Source: an uncultured Chitinophagaceae bacterium
GTDB taxonomy: Bacteria; Bacteroidota; Bacteroidia; Chitinophagales; Chitinophagaceae
Assembly: GCA_903881425.1 (NCBI GenBank)
Contig: CAIRTF010000065.1
Location: 1-64,000, forward strand
Reading direction: 5' to 3'
DNA length: 64,000 nt
This document shows, in pieces, positions 54,499 through 63,728 of this stretch (within the stretch, counting starts at the first letter, position 1; each line of letters starts with the position of its first letter). The position numbers and the translations under genes were made by a program. A model generated the notes under the pieces. The model was not told the origin of the DNA, made no database searches, and saw only the letters and a program-made list of their open reading frames with translations.

Positions 54499-55158
54499 AT
54501 GACGATGAAAAAATTATCAATCATAGCTTTTTTCTGTATCGGTGCAGCGATAGTTAGCTGCAATGATGTGAAACGCGAACAGAACGATGTGTATATGCCC
54601 GATATGGCATATAGCCGTGCTTACGAATCTTATGCTGAACGTGATTCTTTGGTTTTTACAACTGATGAATCTCAAAGAGGATCCAAAATATTTTACAACA
54701 ATAAACCTGTTGCAGGCACTATTGCACGCGGAGAAGAAATGCCTTTTGCTATTACAAAAGATGCAACCGGCGATACAACAAATTATGTTGCATCAAAAGC
54801 GGTAAAGAGTCCGATTGATTCTTTATCTAAAGAGCAATATACTGAAGCAGAAAGATTGTATTTAATTAATTGCGGTATTTGTCATGGTAAAAATTTAGAT
54901 GGCAATGGTCCATTATATAAAGATGGAAGCGGACCATATCCTGCAAAACCTGCTGCATTGGCAAGCGATGCAAAATATATTTCGATGCCGGAAGGACAAA
55001 TGTTTTATTCTGTTACTTATGGCAAAAATTTAATGGGAAGCTATGCTTCACAATTAAGCCGTAAGCAACGTTGGCAGGTGATCAATTACATCAAACAAAA
55101 ACAAAAAGCAGCTAAAGCAGCAAGTGCACCTGCTGCCGATGCCACTGCAAAAAAATAA
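54499..55158 (+). CDS. actE: Alternative complex III monoheme cytochrome c lipoprotein (ActE)
   Basis: The 219-aa protein has a signal peptide with a lipobox Cys (AIVSCND), a linker, and one cytochrome c domain with CGICH and a distal Met region (SMPEGQMF). It carries electrons from the complex to the oxidase or soluble cytochrome c. An alternative ATG six bases on (54505, MKKLS) may be the actual start. Confidence 0.93.
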   Translation: MTMKKLSIIAFFCIGAAIVSCNDVKREQNDVYMPDMAYSRAYESYAERDSLVFTTDESQRGSKIFYNNKPVAGTIARGEEMPFAITKDATGDTTNYVASKAVKSPIDSLSKEQYTEAERLYLINCGICHGKNLDGNGPLYKDGSGPYPAKPAALASDAKYISMPEGQMFYSVTYGKNLMGSYASQLSRKQRWQVINYIKQKQKAAKAASAPAADATAKK

Positions 55159-55184
55159 TAACTAACTGTTATAAAAGATAAAAG

Positions 55185-56408
55185 ATGTCAGCTATTAAAG
55201 AACAATTCGAAATCCCTTCAAAAATGAAAACATGGTCATTAGCATTGATTGCTATTGGTGTGTTGGCATTAATTTTTGGGTTTGTTACAAAGGCAAGAGG
55301 TACAGAAGAAGAGCAAGCTGTTTTTATTGGTACATTAATGTACAATACTATTTTCTGGACATTGGTTTGTAATGCAAGTATGTTCTTCATTTGTGCAACT
55401 ACATTGGCAATGGGTGGATGGCCATTGGCTTTTCGTCGTGTTCCCGAAGCAATTTCTGCAATGGTGCCGATTTTCGGAACCATCACTGCTGCCATTTTAT
55501 TATATGTAGTATTTGCAGATAAACATTATATCTATCATTGGTTAGATACAAAAGCAGTTGCCGCTGATGAAGTATTAAAAGGTAAATCCGGATTCTTAAA
55601 TGTAAAATTCTTTACTATCTGGACTTTATTGACCATTGGTTTATGGAGTTTGTTGGGTTGGAGAATGCGTCAATTAAGTTTAGAGGCAGATGATGCAACC
55701 GTTAAAGAAAACGGCAGCAGTTATATTTGGAGAAATACAGTAAGTGCGGCATTGTTCATTATTTGGTTTGCATTGACTGTGGGCTCAACTGTCCCTTGGT
55801 TGTGGTTAATGAGTATTGATGCGCATTGGTACAGCACCATGTATAGCTGGTACACATTTGCCAGTTCATTTGTAAGTGGCATGAGCTTAATTGCTTTGTG
55901 GGTTATTTATTTGAAGAACAAAGGATATTTAGAATATGCCAGTAATGAGCATTTACATGATATTGGAAAATTCATGTTTGCGTTTTCTATTTTCTGGACT
56001 TACTTATGGTTCTCACAATACATGTTGATTTGGTATTCGAACCAACCGGAAGAAACCATTTATTTCAAACATCGTGTACAAGGACCATATAAAGGAATTT
56101 TCTTTTTGAATTTAATCATCAATTTCATCTGTCCGTTGTTAATACTAATGAAACGTTCAGCAAAAAGAAATTATACATTGATGACTTTTATGGCAGTGCT
56201 GATTTTATTTGGACATTGGTTAGATTTTTATCAAATGGTAATGGGCAGTATCAGTAAAGCTGAAGTAACATTAGGATGGTTGGATTTTGGTATATTAAGT
56301 TTATTTATCGGATTGATGATATACTTTGTTAGTCGTTCATTGGCAAGCAAACCATTGGTATCAAAATATCATCCATTCTTAAAAGAAAGTATTATTCATC
56401 ATACATAA
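55185..56408 (+). CDS. actF: Alternative complex III membrane subunit ActF (quinol:cytochrome c oxidoreductase)
   Basis: The 407-aa protein has about ten transmembrane helices and the ActF/quinol:cytochrome c oxidoreductase features (for example WLMSIDAHWYSTMYSWYTFASSF). It pairs with ActC in the membrane arm. It is 26 nt after actE and 47 nt before coxB, which puts the oxidase genes in the same transcript. Confidence 0.94.
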   Translation: MSAIKEQFEIPSKMKTWSLALIAIGVLALIFGFVTKARGTEEEQAVFIGTLMYNTIFWTLVCNASMFFICATTLAMGGWPLAFRRVPEAISAMVPIFGTITAAILLYVVFADKHYIYHWLDTKAVAADEVLKGKSGFLNVKFFTIWTLLTIGLWSLLGWRMRQLSLEADDATVKENGSSYIWRNTVSAALFIIWFALTVGSTVPWLWLMSIDAHWYSTMYSWYTFASSFVSGMSLIALWVIYLKNKGYLEYASNEHLHDIGKFMFAFSIFWTYLWFSQYMLIWYSNQPEETIYFKHRVQGPYKGIFFLNLIINFICPLLILMKRSAKRNYTLMTFMAVLILFGHWLDFYQMVMGSISKAEVTLGWLDFGILSLFIGLMIYFVSRSLASKPLVSKYHPFLKESIIHHT

Positions 56409-56455
56409 TTGAGTAGGTTAATTATTATATCGTATCAGAAAATATTGATCGTATT

Positions 56456-57547
56456 ATGACAATGTATTTAATATTAGCAGTGATAGTGTTGGTCTTCTTG
56501 ATCATCTTTCAGATATCAAAAGCAGCCGAGTATGTAGCCGTTTTAAAAGGAGAAGAACAAAATCGTAAAAACACCAATAAAGTAAACGGATTTTTAATGG
56601 TTTCTTTTTTGGTAGTTGGATTGATTGGTGTTTGGTATTGCAATAAATTATTTTTTGGTAAAACTTTGTTGGCGGTTGATTCTGCAAGTGTACAAGGCGA
56701 AAGAGTGGACAGTATGTTATGGATTACATTAACAGTAACAGGTGTTGTATTCATTATCACACAAATATTATTGTTCTGGTTTGCATATAAATATCAGGAA
56801 AGTGATAAACGCAAAGTGTTTTATTTTCCTCACAACAATAAATTAGAAGTATTGTGGACAGTTGTGCCGGCAATATTTTTAACTGTGTTGGTAGTAATAG
56901 GCTTACGTAACTGGTTTTACTTTACCGGTGAACCACCAAAAGGTGCTCAGGAAATTGAAGTGACCGGAAAACAATTCGGTTGGATATTTCGCTATCCGGG
57001 AAATGATGGTGTGTTTGGAAAAAAATATTATAAAGTAATTGATGCGGGTACAAATTCTTTGGGTTTGATTTGGCAGGATAATGCTGATTTAAATTTAAAA
57101 GATGATCCTGCAACACATGATGATATTGTTGCTGAACAAACCATGTATATCGTAAAAGGCAAACCTGTAAAATTAATTATAGGTTCAAGAGATGTGATAC
57201 ATGATGTGGGTCTTTCTCATTTTCGTTTAAAGGCAGATGCGGTACCGGGTATTCCAACAACCATGTGGTTTACACCAAAATATACCACTGAAGAAATGAA
57301 GAAGATCACTAACAATCCGAATTTCCAATATGAAATTAGTTGTGATCAAATGTGTGGTAACGGACATTATTCAATGAAAGGTGTGATACAAGTTGTAACA
57401 CAAGAAGAGTATGATGTGTGGATGGCAAAACAGAAGCCATATTATTTGGCTGCTTTTCCGGAAAAAGATCCATCTAATCAAAAAACAGATAGTACTAAAA
57501 CAACTGCAGCAACTACAGTTGCTTCAAGTTTGATTGCAAAAAAATAA
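56456..57547 (+). CDS. coxB: Cytochrome c oxidase subunit II
   Basis: The 363-aa protein has three hydrophobic segments at the N-terminus and a cupredoxin domain with the CuA site. The ligands lie in HDVGLSH and in CDQMCGNGHYSM (Cys-x3-Cys-x3-His-x2-Met). The position usually held by Glu between the cysteines is Gln. It takes electrons from cytochrome c for subunit I. A low-complexity Lys/Thr/Ala tail ends the protein. Confidence 0.95.
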   Translation: MTMYLILAVIVLVFLIIFQISKAAEYVAVLKGEEQNRKNTNKVNGFLMVSFLVVGLIGVWYCNKLFFGKTLLAVDSASVQGERVDSMLWITLTVTGVVFIITQILLFWFAYKYQESDKRKVFYFPHNNKLEVLWTVVPAIFLTVLVVIGLRNWFYFTGEPPKGAQEIEVTGKQFGWIFRYPGNDGVFGKKYYKVIDAGTNSLGLIWQDNADLNLKDDPATHDDIVAEQTMYIVKGKPVKLIIGSRDVIHDVGLSHFRLKADAVPGIPTTMWFTPKYTTEEMKKITNNPNFQYEISCDQMCGNGHYSMKGVIQVVTQEEYDVWMAKQKPYYLAAFPEKDPSNQKTDSTKTTAATTVASSLIAKK

Positions 57548-57616
57548 CATCATTGCAACTAAGTAGATACTTAATTGTTTGGTATAATAGTTAATTAGTA
57601 AGACAAAGAAATTAAT

Positions 57617-59434
57617 ATGAGTAACGAAGCTATTCTTCATGGTTCATCTGCTGCAGTGCATGAGGTGCATGGCGATCATCATCATGAACATCATCATCAC
57701 GAAACATTTATCAGTAAATATGTTTTCAGTCAGGATCATAAAATGATCGCCAAACAATTCTTGATAACAGGAATGGTTTGGGCTGTACTGGGTGGATTGA
57801 TGAGTGTTTTATTCCGTTTGCAATTAGGTTATCCCGATGCACATTTTACCTGGTTAGAAAATATCTTAGGAAAATTTTGGGTGAAAGATGGCCGCATCAC
57901 ACCTGAAGCATATTATGCATTGGTAACTACACACGGAACAGTATTGGTGTTCTTTGTATTGACAGCCGGTTTGAGCGGAACATTTGCTAATTTCTTGATC
58001 CCATTACAAGTGGGTGCAAGAGATATGGCATCTCCTTTCATGAACATGTTAAGTTACTGGTTCTTTTTTGGTGCAAGTGTGGTAATGTTATCTTCCATGT
58101 TTGTTGAAACAGGTCCATTTAGTGGTGGTTGGACGGCATATCCGCCATTGAGTGCATTAGGAAGTGCATCACCCGGTTCTAAAACAGGTATGGATCTTTG
58201 GATTATTGCAATGGCTTTATTCGTTGTATCATCTTTATTAGGTGGCTTGAATTATATCGCAACTGTATTGAATATGCGTACCAAAGGAATGAGTATGACT
58301 CGTTTGCCGTTAACTATTTGGGCATTGTTCTTTACTGCTGTATTGGGTGTATTATCATTCCCTGTTTTATTATCAGGATTTATTTTATTGATATTTGATA
58401 GAAACTTCGGAACAAGTTTTTATCTGTCAGATATTTTTGTAAATGGTGTAGGTGCTTTACCGAATGAAGGGGGTAGTGCTATTTTGTTCCAGCATTTATT
58501 CTGGTTCTTAGGTCATCCGGAAGTATATATTATTTTATTACCTGCAATGGGAATGGTGAGTGAAATTTTATCTGTAAATTCTCGTAAACCTATCTTCGGT
58601 TATATGGCAATGATCGGTTCATTGTTTGCAATTGCCATCTTAGCATTCTTAGTGTGGGCGCATCATATGTTTGTTACGGGATTGAATCCATTCCTTGGTT
58701 CCATCTTTGTATTATTAACTTTATTAATCGCTGTTCCATCTGCTATTAAAGTATTTAACTGGTTAACGACTTTGTGGAGAGGTAATATTCGTTTTACTCC
58801 CGGGATGATGTTTGCTATCGGTTTTGTAAGTTTATTTATTTCAGGTGGTTTAACCGGTATATGGTTAGGTAACTCTGCATTAGATATTCATTTGCACGAT
58901 ACTTATTTTGTAATTGCACATTTCCATATTGTAATGGGTGTAGCAAGCATGTTCGGCATGTTTGCAGGTATCTATCACTGGTATCCTAAAATGTATGGTC
59001 GTCATTTGAATAACACTTTAGGCTATATCCATTTTTGGATCACTATAGCTGGGGCTTATTTAATTTTCTGGCCAATGCATTATGAAGGATTGGCCGGTAT
59101 GCCTCGTCGTTATTATGATTACAGCATTTGGGAAAGTTTCAAGCAATTTGGCGATCTGAATAGATTTATCAGCACCGTGGCAATGATTGTATTTGCAACA
59201 CAATTATTATTCTTATTCAATTTCTTCTATTCTATTTTCAAAGGAAGAAAAGTAACAGCCAAAAATCCATACAATTCAAATACTTTGGAATGGACAACAC
59301 CTATTCGCCCCGGACATGGAAACTGGCCCGGTGAAATTCCTGAAGTGTATCGTTGGGCATATGATTACGGTAAAGACGGAAGAGAATTTATTCCGCAAAC
59401 AGAACCTGTTGGGGCTGATGAAAGCCATCACTAA
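57617..59434 (+). CDS. coxA: Cytochrome c oxidase subunit I
   Basis: The 605-aa heme-copper oxidase core has 12 transmembrane helices. Heme and CuB ligands are visible in TTHGTVLVFF, HPEVYI, a mid-helix His-His (WAHHMF) and HDTYFVIAHFH. It reduces oxygen and pumps protons. The N-terminus before the first helix is unusually His-rich (12 His between residues 9 and 33). A transcription terminator follows at 59480-59508. Confidence 0.96.
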   Translation: MSNEAILHGSSAAVHEVHGDHHHEHHHHETFISKYVFSQDHKMIAKQFLITGMVWAVLGGLMSVLFRLQLGYPDAHFTWLENILGKFWVKDGRITPEAYYALVTTHGTVLVFFVLTAGLSGTFANFLIPLQVGARDMASPFMNMLSYWFFFGASVVMLSSMFVETGPFSGGWTAYPPLSALGSASPGSKTGMDLWIIAMALFVVSSLLGGLNYIATVLNMRTKGMSMTRLPLTIWALFFTAVLGVLSFPVLLSGFILLIFDRNFGTSFYLSDIFVNGVGALPNEGGSAILFQHLFWFLGHPEVYIILLPAMGMVSEILSVNSRKPIFGYMAMIGSLFAIAILAFLVWAHHMFVTGLNPFLGSIFVLLTLLIAVPSAIKVFNWLTTLWRGNIRFTPGMMFAIGFVSLFISGGLTGIWLGNSALDIHLHDTYFVIAHFHIVMGVASMFGMFAGIYHWYPKMYGRHLNNTLGYIHFWITIAGAYLIFWPMHYEGLAGMPRRYYDYSIWESFKQFGDLNRFISTVAMIVFATQLLFLFNFFYSIFKGRKVTAKNPYNSNTLEWTTPIRPGHGNWPGEIPEVYRWAYDYGKDGREFIPQTEPVGADESHH

Positions 59435-59479
59435 TATTAATTGTAGTTCTTTGAACTATTGACGAATAAATTATTGATC

Positions 59480-59508
59480 ATGCCCTGAGAACATCGGGGC
59501 ATTTTTTT
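59480..59508 (+). terminator. Intrinsic terminator after coxA
   Basis: ATGCCCTGA and TCGGGGCAT pair over 9 bp (one G-T) with a 5-nt loop, followed by seven T residues. It splits the act-coxBA unit from ctaB and the later genes, which then need a separate promoter or read-through. Confidence 0.85.
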
Positions 59509-59565
59509 CAATTCGGTATTGATTGAAATGAGATAGACACTTTACTGTTGAAGTAAAAAATAATA

Positions 59566-60468
59566 ATGACAGATAACAATACAACCAATTCTGTATCTTT
59601 TAAGATAGTAAGTAAAGTGAAAGATTATTTTCAATTAATCAAATTCACTTTAAGTTTTACTGTTGTGTTCTCATGTGTCGTTTGTTATTTAATGGCACCT
59701 AAAGTGGTTGATTATGATTGGAAGATGATTACATTATTATTTGTAGCAGGCATGTTGGTAACAGGAAGTGCGAATGCTATTAATCAGGCAGTAGAAAAAG
59801 ATACAGATGCGTTGATGAAGCGCACAAAAACTCGTCCTGTTGCTGCCGGAAGAATGAGTGCAAAAGAAGCATACACATTTGCATTGATTGCAGGAGTAGT
59901 CGGTTCTTTGATGATCTGGTATTATTTCAATTTATCTGCTGCATTGGTATCTCTATTCAGTTTGTTTTTATATGCGTATATCTATACCCCACTAAAAAAA
60001 ATTAATTCTGTTTCTGTATTGATTGGTGGATTCCCGGGCGCATTGCCTTGCTTAATTGGTTGGGTTGCCGGGCAAGATGATTTTAGTGCAGGCGGTTGGA
60101 TTTTGTTTGCCATTCAATTCATTTGGCAGTTCCCGCATTTTTGGGCAATTGCATGGGTGGCACATAGCGATTATACTAAAGTTGGATTTAAATTATTGCC
60201 AAGTGCAAAAGGTCCAACAAAATTTACTGCATTGCAAGCAGTGATGTATAGTGTATTAATGATTCCGATTGGAATTTTGCCTTATTATTTCAATATGGCG
60301 GGGCAATTAAGTTTGTGGATCGTATTGGTTTGTAATTTATTTATGGTAGTTCAGTGTGTAAGATTGTATAAAGACATGGATGTGAAAGCTGCAAGACGAG
60401 TGATGTTCAGCAGTTATATTTATTTACCGATTGTGTTATTGGCATTATTGGCAAATAAAATTCATTAG
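59566..60468 (+). CDS. ctaB: Protoheme IX farnesyltransferase (heme o synthase)
   Basis: The 300-aa integral membrane enzyme belongs to the UbiA family. It has the prenyl-diphosphate Asp-rich motif in NAINQAVEKDTDALMKRTKTRP and the second one near PFWAIAW/DYTKVGFKLLP. It farnesylates heme b to heme o for the heme a3/o oxidase encoded around it. Confidence 0.95.
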   Translation: MTDNNTTNSVSFKIVSKVKDYFQLIKFTLSFTVVFSCVVCYLMAPKVVDYDWKMITLLFVAGMLVTGSANAINQAVEKDTDALMKRTKTRPVAAGRMSAKEAYTFALIAGVVGSLMIWYYFNLSAALVSLFSLFLYAYIYTPLKKINSVSVLIGGFPGALPCLIGWVAGQDDFSAGGWILFAIQFIWQFPHFWAIAWVAHSDYTKVGFKLLPSAKGPTKFTALQAVMYSVLMIPIGILPYYFNMAGQLSLWIVLVCNLFMVVQCVRLYKDMDVKAARRVMFSSYIYLPIVLLALLANKIH

Positions 60469-60501
60469 AAATAAAATTGATTGAGTAATAAATTTTAAGT
60501 G

Positions 60502-61080
60502 ATGATGACAGCGATGAGTACAAATAATACAGGAAAAATTCATCCGTATAAATTTACTTTATGGGTTGCCATTGGTAGTTTATGTATGATGTTTGCCGGA
60601 TTAACCAGCGCATATATTGTAAGGCGTAATCAAAGCAATTGGTTAGAGTTCGAATTCCCTATCACATTCTGGTATTCCACTTTTGTGATATTATTGAGTA
60701 GTGTTACTATGCATTTGGCGGTAAAAAATTTTAAAGCAAGAGAAAGAATTAATTATAAAAATTTAATTTCTATCACCACTATATTAGGAATTTTATTTGT
60801 GGTATTACAATATTTCGCTTTTCAATCGCTCAATCATTCAGGTATAAAATTAATGGGGCAAGGAAGCAATCCCTCTGCTTCATTTTTGGTAGTCATCATC
60901 GGCTTGCATATGCTGCATGTAGCGGGTGGAATTATAGCTTTATTGGTGGTGTTTTTTAAGTCATTCAGTACAAAAGTCAAAAATTACAATAGTGTTCCTT
61001 TAGAAATAACGGCCACTTATTGGTATTTTGTAGATATACTTTGGATTTATTTGTTCCTCTTTTTGCTTTGGATCAAATAA
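60502..61080 (+). CDS. Cytochrome c oxidase subunit III-like protein (first copy)
   Basis: The roughly 192-aa membrane protein has five helices and resembles heme-copper oxidase subunit III, with the family features near HMLHVAGG and the terminal ATYWYFVDILWIYLF. The N-terminus is uncertain: GTG 60499, ATG 60502, 60505 or 60514 are all in frame. It is the shorter of two tandem subunit-III-like genes. Confidence 0.88.
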   Translation: MMTAMSTNNTGKIHPYKFTLWVAIGSLCMMFAGLTSAYIVRRNQSNWLEFEFPITFWYSTFVILLSSVTMHLAVKNFKARERINYKNLISITTILGILFVVLQYFAFQSLNHSGIKLMGQGSNPSASFLVVIIGLHMLHVAGGIIALLVVFFKSFSTKVKNYNSVPLEITATYWYFVDILWIYLFLFLLWIK

Positions 61081-61158
61081 ACCAAGAAAAAGTTTAGATT
61101 TATTCAGCTTTTTTAAGCGCCAGACGATATTTTTGTAACAGAAATTTTAAGTATAAAC

Positions 61159-61842
61159 ATGTCAACTTCAACAACAGCACCTGTAACAACCAAATGGTGG
61201 AGCGGCGGAAAAAGCCCCTTCAATGTAGAGTATGGTAAATTGATGATGTGGTATTTTTTGATGAGTGATGCTTTTACTTTTGGAGCATTTCTGATTGCTT
61301 ACGGTACAACACGTTTTGCAACAGCAGGATGGCCTAATCCGAATGAAGTATTCAAATCATATCCATTCGCCGGCGAAAATGCTAATGCACCATTGGTGTT
61401 TGTAAGTATCATGACTTTTATCTTGATCATCAGTTCTGTAACAATGGTATTGGCTGTTAAAGCAGGACAAGAAATGAACAAGAAAGCAGTTGTCAATAAT
61501 TTGATATTAACCATCATTGGCGGATTGGCTTTCTTGAGTTGTCAGGCATGGGAATGGACACATCTGTTTCATGAAGGTGCATGGTGGGGAAGAAATCCAT
61601 TTATCAATGCAGATGGTACACAATCAACCACCAACTTCACCAATTTCTTTTTTACCATTACAGGTTTTCATGGTTTCCATGTATTCAGTGGTGTGATCAT
61701 CAATATTGTTATGTTGATCATGACATTGATGGATAAATTCGAACAACGTGGTCATTATTTAATGATCGAAAAAGCCGGATTGTATTGGCATTTTGTAGAT
61801 TTAGTTTGGGTATTTGTATTCACTTGTTTTTATTTGATCTAA
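61159..61842 (+). CDS. coxC: Cytochrome c oxidase subunit III (second copy)
   Basis: The 227-aa protein has five to six helices and the subunit III pattern (FMSDAFTFGAF-like start, GFHGFHVFSG, GLYWHFVDLVWVFVF). Two tandem subunit-III genes are also seen in other caa3-type clusters of this phylum, where the pair probably splits the role of one larger subunit. Confidence 0.92.
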   Translation: MSTSTTAPVTTKWWSGGKSPFNVEYGKLMMWYFLMSDAFTFGAFLIAYGTTRFATAGWPNPNEVFKSYPFAGENANAPLVFVSIMTFILIISSVTMVLAVKAGQEMNKKAVVNNLILTIIGGLAFLSCQAWEWTHLFHEGAWWGRNPFINADGTQSTTNFTNFFFTITGFHGFHVFSGVIINIVMLIMTLMDKFEQRGHYLMIEKAGLYWHFVDLVWVFVFTCFYLI

Positions 61843-61863
61843 TTCATTTCAATTAAATTTTAT

Positions 61864-62289
61864 ATGGAACATACAGCACATATTGAACATCATGCAGAAG
61901 ACGGCAAGAAAGAAGTTATGAGAGTAACGTTGATACTTACGGTATTAACATTGGTTGAATTAGCATTGGGTTTCTGGATGATGAAAATTGAAGCGCAGGG
62001 AACAAGATTAATGATCAAAGGTGTGATCGTTATTTTAATGATGGCAAAAGCATTTTATATTGTTGGTTATTTTATGCATTTAAAACATGAGATACGCAAT
62101 ATGATTATGACCATTGTAGTGCCTTTATTATTATTTGTTTGGTTCATCGGCGCATTTTTATATGATGGTAATTCATTCAAAAATTTAAGAATGACTTACG
62201 ATTCTCATAAAAAAGAAATGAGTACCAAAAAAGTAGAAAAGAAAGAAGAAGTAAAAGAAACTCCTGAGGTGAAGAAAGCGGTGGAATAG
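61864..62289 (+). CDS. Cytochrome c oxidase subunit IV-like protein
   Basis: The 141-aa protein has three transmembrane helices and a Lys/Glu-rich C-terminal tail (KKVEKKEEVKETPEVKK). It matches the small prokaryotic cytochrome C oxidase subunit IV family. It follows coxC by 21 nt and closes this set before a terminator. Confidence 0.88.
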   Translation: MEHTAHIEHHAEDGKKEVMRVTLILTVLTLVELALGFWMMKIEAQGTRLMIKGVIVILMMAKAFYIVGYFMHLKHEIRNMIMTIVVPLLLFVWFIGAFLYDGNSFKNLRMTYDSHKKEMSTKKVEKKEEVKETPEVKKAVE

Positions 62290-62321
62290 TTTTTCAATTC
62301 ATTCTATTATTCAAAAATATT

Positions 62322-62348
62322 ACCACCGTTTAGTGCGGTGGTTTTTTA
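62322..62348 (+). terminator. Intrinsic terminator after the subunit IV gene
   Basis: ACCACCG and CGGTGGT form a 7-bp stem with a 7-nt loop and a T-run. Confidence 0.85.
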
Positions 62349-62357
62349 TTCAACTAT

Positions 62358-63176
62358 ATGACGAAGAAAGCTTTACTGGCATTGATGATTGCGATACTTA
62401 TTCCTGTAGTAAGTTATATGATCTTAAAAACTGCAAGTGATCATGCAGTGGTAATGCCGAGAAAATATTTATTAGATAGTGTTACTACGCATATTGAAAA
62501 GGGTAAACAGATCAGTGATAGTAACTGGCATATCACTTCTAATATTCATTTGCAAAATCAGTTGGGAAACAGCGTTAGCTTATATGATAAGAAAGGTAAA
62601 ATTATTGTGGCTGATTTCTTTTTTACCAGTTGCCGAAGTATTTGTCCGCGATTAACACGCAATATGGCAAAGCTTCAGCAATCCTTTATTACCGGTGGCG
62701 ATGTAAGAAATAAGATCGATACTTCTATTGTACAATTCATTTCTTTTTCTATCGATCCGCAAACAGATTCTGTGCGTAGATTAAGAGAGTATGCTGATAG
62801 GTTTGGCGTAAACCCCGATAATTGGTGGATGTTAACAGGTAACAGAGATTCTATTTATCGTTTTGCATTTGAAGAATTAAAAGTAGATCAATTTAGTACC
62901 GAACCAATTAATCCGGATTTTGTTCATACAAGTAGATTTATTTTATTAGATAAGAATATGGTGGTGAGAGGTTTTTATGATGGATTGGATAGAGATTCAA
63001 CATCATTATCTCAATTGGCGAGAGATATTGGATTGTTAATGCTGGAAAAAGACAAAACAAAAAAGAGTGAACTCTTTATGCAGATTATTGATTTAAATTG
63101 GTTGTGGTTGATTATTGTTCTATTGGTAATTGTATTTATGATCTATTTTACACAAAGAAGAAAAATAAACGGATAA
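62358..63176 (+). CDS. SCO1/SenC copper chaperone
   Basis: The 272-aa protein has an N-terminal anchor helix, a thioredoxin-like SCO domain with the copper site Cys92-x3-Cys96 (SCRSICP) and His190, and a C-terminal transmembrane helix. It delivers copper to the CuA site of subunit II. The extra C-terminal anchor is a less common arrangement. Confidence 0.93.
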   Translation: MTKKALLALMIAILIPVVSYMILKTASDHAVVMPRKYLLDSVTTHIEKGKQISDSNWHITSNIHLQNQLGNSVSLYDKKGKIIVADFFFTSCRSICPRLTRNMAKLQQSFITGGDVRNKIDTSIVQFISFSIDPQTDSVRRLREYADRFGVNPDNWWMLTGNRDSIYRFAFEELKVDQFSTEPINPDFVHTSRFILLDKNMVVRGFYDGLDRDSTSLSQLARDIGLLMLEKDKTKKSELFMQIIDLNWLWLIIVLLVIVFMIYFTQRRKING

Positions 63177-63185
63177 ATATATTTT

Positions 63186-63728
63186 ATGTTAGCAGCAAGT
63201 TTAAAAAAGAACGACAAGCAAGCAAAATTATTAATTGGTGTTTTTTCGTTTGTGGTTTTTGCTGCAGTAGTATTGCTCAGTAGATTTAAATTAAATGTTG
63301 ATTTAGGTTTTAATGTGCATGTATTTGCAACAGCCAATGCCATTATTAATTCTGTTATTGCAGTTTTATTGGTAGCTGCTTTAATAGCAGTGAAGAATAA
63401 AAATTATTTGTTGCATAAAAAATTAATGAGGGGTGCATTAATATTATCTATTCTTTTTTTGGTAAGTTATATTGCACATCATTTATTGGCAGGCGAAACA
63501 AAGTTTGGCGGGGAAGGAACTATCAGAATTGTTTATTTTATTATTCTGTTTACACATATTTTTTTAGCTGCAATTATTTTACCATTTATTTTATTTACAG
63601 CTTATCGTGCCATGATTGCAGAATTCCCGGCGCATAAAAAATTGGCAAAATATACCTGGCCATTATGGTTTTATGTAGCCGTAACCGGACCGATTGTGTA
63701 TTTGATGATTAGTCCGTATTATCATTAG
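63186..63728 (+). CDS. DUF420 membrane protein (oxidase assembly)
   Basis: The 180-aa protein has five or six transmembrane helices and the DUF420 pattern, with conserved His in LLHKKLMRGA, AHHLLAG and THIFLAAI. DUF420 proteins such as CtaM are required for heme a3 oxidase maturation. It starts 9 nt after the SCO gene, which fits co-transcription. Its stop overlaps the convergent alkyltransferase-like gene. Confidence 0.88.
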   Translation: MLAASLKKNDKQAKLLIGVFSFVVFAAVVLLSRFKLNVDLGFNVHVFATANAIINSVIAVLLVAALIAVKNKNYLLHKKLMRGALILSILFLVSYIAHHLLAGETKFGGEGTIRIVYFIILFTHIFLAAIILPFILFTAYRAMIAEFPAHKKLAKYTWPLWFYVAVTGPIVYLMISPYYH

